Below, one piece after another: positions 15,001 through 24,000 of a stretch of 64,000 nucleotides of DNA (positions within the stretch are counted from its first letter, which is position 1; each line of letters starts with the position of its first letter). The stretch lies in contig CATOTD010000006.1 of assembly GCA_951812995.1 (NCBI GenBank), positions 186,001-250,000 of the forward strand, given 5' to 3'. Source of the DNA: an uncultured Gammaproteobacteria bacterium. GTDB taxonomy: Bacteria > Pseudomonadota > Gammaproteobacteria > Eutrophobiales > Eutrophobiaceae. A program made the translations under genes and the position numbers. A model generated the notes under the pieces. It was not told the DNA's origin. It made no database searches and worked only from the letters and a program-made list of their open reading frames with translations.

Positions 15001-18000
15001 GCGCGCAGACCTACACGGGTGCGGTAACGCTACGTAGTGCGGTAACCTTGACCGGTAGTGATACGGGTACCTTTGCCGGGGGTATGACCGGCAACAACCA
15101 TGATTTAACCTTGAACTACAGCGGCCTTACGACGATTAACGGTGTTGCTGTATTTAGCGGTGTCAAAGACCTGACCACGGGTAATGGTGGCACGACACAA
15201 CTGACTGGTACGATTACAACCACCGGCACGCAGACCTATGGTGATGCTGTAACGCTAAGTGGTAATACAACCTTATTGGCTGGCACCAACGACATCACCT
15301 TCAGCAACACGGTTGATTCCGAGGCGGGTAACAACTATGACTTAACGATAGGCCGTGCTGCGACAACATCGCCGACCATCATTACCGCGATACGCAGTAA
15401 GCTGGTCTTAAACGGTGCGGTCGGTGACACCCAGGCACTCGGCAGTCTTACGGTATGGGGCACCAGCGATCTTGCCGCTAACATCACGACCATGGGCGCG
15501 CAGACCTACACGGGTGCGGTAACGCTACGTAGTGCGGTAACCTTAACCGGTAGTGATACGGGTACCTTTGCCGGGGGTATGACCGGCAACAACCATGATT
15601 TAACCTTGAACTACAGCGGCCTTACGACGATTAACGGTGTTGCTGTATTTAGCGGTGTCAAAGACCTGACCACGGGTAATGGTGGCACGACACAACTGAC
15701 TGGTACGATTACAACCACCGGCACGCAGACCTATGGTGATGCTGTAACGCTAAGTGGCAATACCACCTTATTGGCTGGCACCAACAACATCACCTTCAGC
15801 AACACGGTTGATTCCGAGGCGGGTAACAACTATGACTTAACCATAGGCAGTGCTGTGATACGCAGTAAGCTGGTCTTAAACGGCGCAGTCGGTGCTACCA
15901 CGGCACTCGGCAGTCTTACGGTATGGGGCACCAGCGATCTTGCCGCTAACATCACGACCATGGGCGCGCAGACCTACACGGGGGCGGTAACGCTACGTAG
16001 TGCGGTGACCTTGACCGGTAGTGATACGGGCACCTTTGCCGGGGGTGTGACCGGCAACAACCATGATTTAACCTTGAACTACAGCGGCCTTACGACGATT
16101 AACGGTGTTGCTGTATTTAGCGGTGTCAAAGACCTGACCACGGGTAATGGTGGCACGACACAACTGACTGGCACGATTACAACCTTGGGCACGCAGACCT
16201 ATGGTGATGCTGTAACGCTAAGTGGTAATACCACCTTATTGGCTGGCACCAACAACATCACCTTCAGCAACACGGTTGATTCCGAGGCGGGTAACAACTA
16301 TGACTTAACCATAGGCAGTGCTGTGATACGCAGTAAGCTGGTCTTAAACGGCGCAGTCGGTGCTACCACGGCACTCGGCAGTCTTACGGTATGGGGCACC
16401 AGCGACCTCGCCGCTAACATCACGACCATGGGCGCGCAGACCTACACGGGGGCGGTAACGCTACGTAGTGCGGTGACCTTGACCGGTAGTGATACGGGCA
16501 CCTTTGCCGGGGGTATGACCGGCAACAACCATGATTTAACCTTGAACTACAGCGGCCTTACGACGATTAACGGTGTTGCTGTATTTAGCGGTGTCAAAGA
16601 CCTGACCACGGGTAATGGTGGCACGACACAACTGACTGGCACGATTACAACCTTGGGCACGCAGACCTATGGTGATGCTGTAACGCTAAGTGGTAATACC
16701 ACCTTATTGGCTGGCAGCAACAACATCACCTTTAACAACACGGTTGATTCCGCAGTTACTACCAACCATGACTTAACCATAGGCAGTGCTGTGATACGCA
16801 GTAAGCTGGTCTTAAACGGTGCGGTCGGTGACACCACGGCACTCGGCAGTCTTACGGTACAAGGCACCAGCGATCTTGCCGCTAACATCACAACCACGGG
16901 CGCGCAGACCTACACGGGGGCGGTAACGCTACGTAGTGCGGTAACCTTAACCGGTAGTGATACGGGTACCTTTGCCGGGGGTATGACCGGCAACAACCAT
17001 GATTTAACCTTGAACTACAGCGGCCTTACGACGATTAACGGTGTTGCTGTATTTAGCGGTGTCAAAGACCTGACCACGGGTAATGGTGGCACGACACAAC
17101 TGACTGGTACGATTACAACCACCGGCACGCAGACCTATGGTGATGCAGTAACGCTAAGTGGCAATACCACCTTATTGGCTGGCACCAACAACATCACCTT
17201 TAACAACACGGTTGATTCTGCAACTGGTACCAACCATAACTTAACCATAGGCCGTGCTGCGACAACATCGCCGACCATCATTACCGCGATACGCAGTAAG
17301 CTGGTCTTAAACGGCGCAGTCGGTACGACCCGGCCACTCGGCAATCTTACGGTACAAGGCACCAGCGATCTTGCCGCTAACATCACAACCATGGGCGCGC
17401 AGACCTACACGGGTGCGGTAACGCTACGTAGTGCGGTAACCTTGACCGGTAGTGATACGGGTACCTTTGCCGGGGGTGTGACCGGCAACAACCATGATTT
17501 AACCTTGAACTACAGCGGCCTTACGACGATTAACGGTGTTGCTGTATTTAGCGGTGTCAAAGACCTGACCACGGGTAATGGTGGCACGACACAACTGACT
17601 GGCACGATTACAACCTTGGGCACGCAGACCTATGGTGATGCTGTAACGCTAAGTGGTAATACCACCTTATTGGCTGGCACCAACAACATCACCTTCAGCA
17701 ACACGGTTGATTCCGAGGCGGGTAACAACTATGACTTAACCATAGGCAGTGCTGTGATACGCAGTAAGCTGGTCTTAAACGGCGCAGTCGGTGCTACCAC
17801 GGCACTCGGCAGTCTTACGGTATGGGGCACCAGCGATCTTGCCGCTAACATCACGACCATGGGCGCGCAGACCTACACGGGGGCGGTAACGCTACGTAGT
17901 GCGGTGACCTTGACCGGTAGTGATACGGGTACCTTTGCCGGGGGTGTGACCGGCAACAACCATGATTTAACCTTGAACTACAGCGGCCTTACGACGATTA

Positions 18001-21000
18001 ACGGTGTTGCTGTATTTAGCGGTGTCAAAGACCTGACCACGGGTAATGGTGGCACGACACAACTGACTGGCACGATTACAACCTTGGGCACGCAGACCTA
18101 TGGTGATGCTGTAACGCTAAGTGGCAATACCACCTTATTGGCTGGCACCAACAACATCACCTTTAACAACACGGTTGATTCCGCAGTTACTACCAACCAT
18201 GACTTAACCATAGGCAGTGCTGTGATACGCAGTAAGCTGGTCTTAAACGGTGCGGTCGGTGACACCACGGCACTCGGCAGTCTTACGGTATGGGACACCA
18301 GCGACCTCGGCGCAGATGTCACAACCACCGATACGCAGACCTATACGGGTGCGGTAACGCTAAGTAGTGACGTCACCTTGACCGGTAGTGATACGGGTAC
18401 CTTTGCCGGGGGTATGACCGGCAACAACCATGATTTAACCTTGAACTACAGCGGCCTTACGACGATTAACGGTGTTGCTGTATTTAGCGGTGTCAAAGAC
18501 CTGACCATGGGTAATGGTGGCACGACACAACTGACTGGTACGATTACAACCACCGGCACGCAGACCTATGGTGATGCTGTAACGCTAAGTGGTAATACCA
18601 CCTTATTGGCTGGCACCAACAACATCACCTTTAACAACACGGTTGATTCCGCAGCTACTACCAACCATGACTTAACCATAGGCAGTGCCGTGATACGCAG
18701 TAAGCTGGTCTTAAACGGTGCGGTCGGTGACACCACGGCACTCGGCAGTCTTACGGTACAAGGCACCAGCGATCTTGCCGCTAACATCACGACCATGGGC
18801 GCGCAGACCTACACGGGGGCGGTAACGCTACGTAGTGTGGTGACCTTGACCGGTAGTGATACGGGTACCTTTGCCGGGGGTGTGACCGGCAACAACCATG
18901 ATTTAACCTTGAACTACAGCGGCCTTACGACGATTAACGGTGTTGCTGTATTTAGCGGTGTCAAAGACCTGACCACGGGTAATGGTGGCACGACACAACT
19001 GACTGGTACGATTACAACCTTGGGCACGCAGACCTATGGTGATGCTGTAACGCTAAGTGGTAATACCACCTTATTGGCTGGCACCAACAACATCACCTTC
19101 AGCAACACGGTTGATTCCGAGGCGGGTACCAACCATAACTTAACCATAGGCCGTGCTGCGACAACATCGCCGACCATCATTACCGCGATACTCAGTAAGC
19201 TGGTCTTAAACGGTGCGGTCGGTGACGCCCAGGCACTCGGCAGTCTTACGGTATGGGGCACCAGCGACCTCGCCGCTAACATCACGACCATGGGCGCGCA
19301 GACCTACACGGGTGCGGTAACGCTACGTAGTGCGGTGACCTTGACCGGTAGTGATACGGGTACCTTTGCCGGGGGTGTGACCGGCAACAACCATGATTTA
19401 ACCTTGAACTACAGCGGCCTTACGACGATTAACGGTGTTGCTGTATTTAGCGGTGTCAAAGACCTGACCACGGGTAATGGTGGCACGACACAACTGACTG
19501 GTACGATTACAACCACCGGCACGCAGACCTATGGTGATGCAGTAACGCTAAGTGGCAATACCACCTTATTGGCTGGCACCAACAACATCACCTTCAACAA
19601 CACGGTTGATTCCGCAACTGGTACCAACCATAACTTAACGATAGGCCGTGCTGCGACAACATCGCCGACCATCATTACCGCGATACTCAGTAAGCTGGTC
19701 TTAAACGGCGTAGTCGGTGCGACCCGGCCACTCGGCAATCTTACGGTACAAGGCACCAGCGATCTTGCCGCTAACATCACAACCACGGGCGCGCAGACCT
19801 ACACGGGTGCGGTAACGCTACGTAGTGCGGTAACCTTGACCGGTAGTGATACGGGTACCTTTGCCGGGGGTGTGACCGGCAACAACCATGATTTAACCTT
19901 GAACTACAGCGGCCTTACGACGATTAACGGTGTTGCTGTATTTAGCGGTGTCAAAGACCTGACCACGGGTAATGGTGGCACGACACAACTGACTGGTACG
20001 ATTACAACCACCGGCACGCAGACCTATGGTGATGCAGTAACGCTAAGTGGCAATACCACCTTATTGGCTGGCACCAACAACATCACCTTCAACAACACGG
20101 TTGATTCCGCAACTGGTACCAACCATAACTTAACGATAGGCCGTGCTGCGACAACATCGCCGACCATCATTACCGCGATACTCAGTAAGCTGGTCTTAAA
20201 CGGCGCAGTCGGTACGACCCGGCCACTCGGCAATCTTACGGTACAAGGCACCAGCGATCTTGCCGCTAACATCACGACCATGGGCGCGCAGACCTACACG
20301 GGGGCGGTAACGCTACGTAGTGCGGTGACCTTGACCGGTAGTGATACGGGTACCTTTGCCGGGGGTGTGACCGGCAACAACCATGATTTAACCTTGAACT
20401 ACAGCGGCCTTACGACGATTAACGGTGTTGCTGTATTTAGCGGTGTCAAAGACCTGACCACGGGTAATGGTGGCACGACACAACTGACTGGTACGATTAC
20501 AACCTTGGGCACGCAGACCTATGGTGATGCTGTAACGCTAAGTGGTAATACCACCTTATTGGCTGGCACCAACAACATCACCTTCAACAACACGGTTGAT
20601 TCCGCAACTGGTACCAACCATAACTTAACGATAGGCCGTGCTGCGACAACATCGCCGACCATCATTACCGCGATACTCAGTAAGCTGGTCTTAAACGGCG
20701 CAGTCGGTACGACCCGGCCACTCGGCAATCTTACGGTACAAGGCACCAGCGATCTTGCCGCTAACATCACAACCATGGGCGCGCAGACCTACACGGGTGC
20801 GGTAACGCTACGTAGTGCGGTAACCTTGACCGGTAGTGATACGGGTACCTTTGCCGGGGGTATGACCGGCAACAACCATGATTTAACCTTGAACTACAGC
20901 GGCCTTACGACGATTAACGGTGTTGCTGTATTTAGCGGTGTCAAAGACCTGACCACGGGTAATGGTGGCACGACACAACTGACTGGTACGATTACAACCA

Positions 21001-24000
21001 CCGGCACGCAGACCTATGGTGATGCAGTAACGCTAAGTGGCAATACCACCTTATTGGCTGGCACCAACAACATCACCTTCAACAACACGGTTGATTCCGC
21101 AACTGGTACCAACCATAACTTAACGATAGGCCGTGCTGCGACAACATCGCCGACCATCATTACCGCGATACTCAGTAAGCTGGTCTTAAACGGCGTAGTC
21201 GGTGCGACCCGGCCACTCGGCAATCTTACGGTACAAGGCACCAGCGATCTTGCCGCTAACATCACAACCACGGGCGCGCAGACCTACACGGGTGCGGTAA
21301 CGCTACGTAGTGCGGTAACCTTGACCGGTAGTGATACGGGTACCTTTGCCGGGGGTGTGACCGGCAACAACCATGATTTAACCTTGAACTACAGCGGCCT
21401 TACGACGATTAACGGTGTTGCTGTATTTAGCGGTGTCAAAGACCTGACCACGGGTAATGGTGGCACGACACAACTGACTGGTACGATTACAACCACCGGC
21501 ACGCAGACCTATGGTGATGCAGTAACGCTAAGTGGCAATACCACCTTATTGGCTGGCACCAACAACATCACCTTCAACAACACGGTTGATTCCGCAACTG
21601 GTACCAACCATAACTTAACCATAGGCCGTGCTGCGACAACATCGCCGACCATCATTACCGCGATACTCAGTAAGCTGGTCTTAAACGGCGTAGTCGGTGC
21701 GACCCGGCCACTCGGCAATTTTACGGTACAAGGCACCAGCGATCTTGCCGCTAACATCACAACCACGGGCGCGCAGACCTACACGGGTGCGGTAACGCTA
21801 CGTAGTGCGGTAACCTTGACCGGTAGTGATACGGGTACCTTTGCCGGGGGTGTGACCGGCAACAACCATGATTTAACCTTGAACTACAGCGGCCTTACGA
21901 CGATTAACGGTGTTGCTGTATTTAGCGGTGTCAAAGACCTGACCACGGGTAATGGTGGCACGACACAACTGACCGGCACGATTACAACCACCGGCACGCA
22001 GACCTATAACGATGCGGTAACACTGACGGGTGCCACTAGCCTGACCGGCACGACCATACAACTGGCCGCAGTTGATGGTGCAGAGGTCTTGACCATTACC
22101 GGCAATCTGGACCTGGACGGTGCCATCGGTGCGACCACGCCATTGACCAGCCTTGCGGTATCAGGCACCAGTAACTTGGGTGCCGATGTCACGACCACGG
22201 GCAACCAGACCTACACGGGCGCGGTCACCTTGAGTGGTGGTGACCGCACGCTTATCGCTGGTAGCAACACGGTGACCTTTAGTAGTACGGTTGATTCCGC
22301 GGCTGGTACTAATCATGGCTTAACGATAGGCGATGACACTGCTGGGGGTCGTAGTAATCTGGTAATCAATGGCGCGGTCACCTTGAGCGGTGATACCACA
22401 CTCGCGGGCACGACCATACAACTGGCTGCGGTCGATGGCGCACAGACCTTGGTCATAGACGGCAATCTGGAACTGGACGGTGTAGTCGGTGATACCCAGG
22501 CACTCGGCAGTCTTACGGTATGGGGCACCAGTAACCTCGGTGCAGATGTCACAACCACGGGGACGCAAACCTACACCGGGGCTGTGACCTTGAGCAACAG
22601 TGCCCGCACGCTGACCGGCACGACCATACAACTGGCTGCGGTTGATGGCGCACAGACCTTGACCATAGACGGCAATCTGGACCTGGATGGTGCAGTCGGT
22701 GGGGGCACGGCACTGACCAGTCTTACGGTAACGGGCACCAGCGACCTCGGCGCGAACATCACAACCACGGGCGACCAAACCTACATGGGTGCGGTGATCT
22801 TGAGTGACAGTACCCGCATACTGACGGCAAGGAATGCCGCGGATGAGTTGCAAACGGTGCAGTTTGAGGCCGCGGTCAATGGCGGACAGACCTTGACCAT
22901 TACCGGCAATCTGGACTTGGACGGTGCCGTCGGTGCGGGTACGGCATTGACCAGCCTTACGGTATCAGGTACCAGTAACCTCGGTGCAGATGTCACAACC
23001 ACGGACACACAGACCTACACGGGTGCGGTCACCTTGAGTGGTGATGCCACACTCGCAGGTACGACCATACAACTGGCTGCGGTCGATGGCGCACAGACCT
23101 TGACCGTAGACGGCAATCTGGACTTGGACGGTGCTACCACTGGCCTTACCAACCTTATGGTATCAGGCACCAGTAACCTCGGTGCAGATGTTACAACCAC
23201 GGGCGCGCAAACCTACACCGGGGCTGTGACCTTGAGTACTGGGGTGACCCTGACCGGTACCACAGGTAGCTTTACGACGGGTGTGAATGGCGATCATGAT
23301 GGCGATGGCGTTGGCAATGACCTCATCTTGAACTACAGCGGCGAGACAACGATAAATAGTACCTTTGTCGGCATCCGCAACCTGACCACGGGTGGTGGTG
23401 GCACGACGACCCTGATCGGTATGACCACGGGTGCTGCGACGACCGACACCATCAAAACCACGGGCGCGCAAACCTATAACGATGCGGTGACACTGACGGG
23501 CATTATCAACCTGTCCGCCGACACGTTAGACATGAGCCTCTCGCCCAGCCTAGATGCGGCCAGCGATAGCGATACAACAGTTTATGTTAGAGCAGAAAAT
23601 ATCATATTTTCCACAAGCGTAAAGGGTGATGGTGCATTAACTATAGCGGGTGTGGCCGACACCGATCCTGATGCGGTTGGCGATGATTTAATCTTGGGGA
23701 CGGGTGGACTTGTCTTAACGGATTTTTCCGAATTTACCGGGCATTTGATTATTGGCGGCACCGTGAAAGATGAAGAAAACCCGGCCAGCGCCGGTGTGTA
23801 TAGGAGCATTGATCCTTTCTATACAGGCACAGCCAGCGTTAAGACAAAGACATTGACGGTTGCTGATGAAGTCACGACCGGTGGATCGATAACATTATTG
23901 GCGAGCGAAATTATCCTTAATGACAATATCACGGTAACAGCAGGCACCATTGCCCTTGCCGCAAATGGCGGACAGGGTACAACCGGTAATATTGATGTTA

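Noticed and set aside
134..21766. Dozens of 76- or 85-codon minus-strand ORFs, one in most repeat units
   Set aside because: They are antisense shadows of the repeated coding strand. Repetition reproduces the same open frame each time; they have no independent ribosome site or protein family.
1..22001. CRISPR-like regularly spaced repeats
   Set aside because: Units are 468-495 bp, contiguous, coding and without unique spacers.
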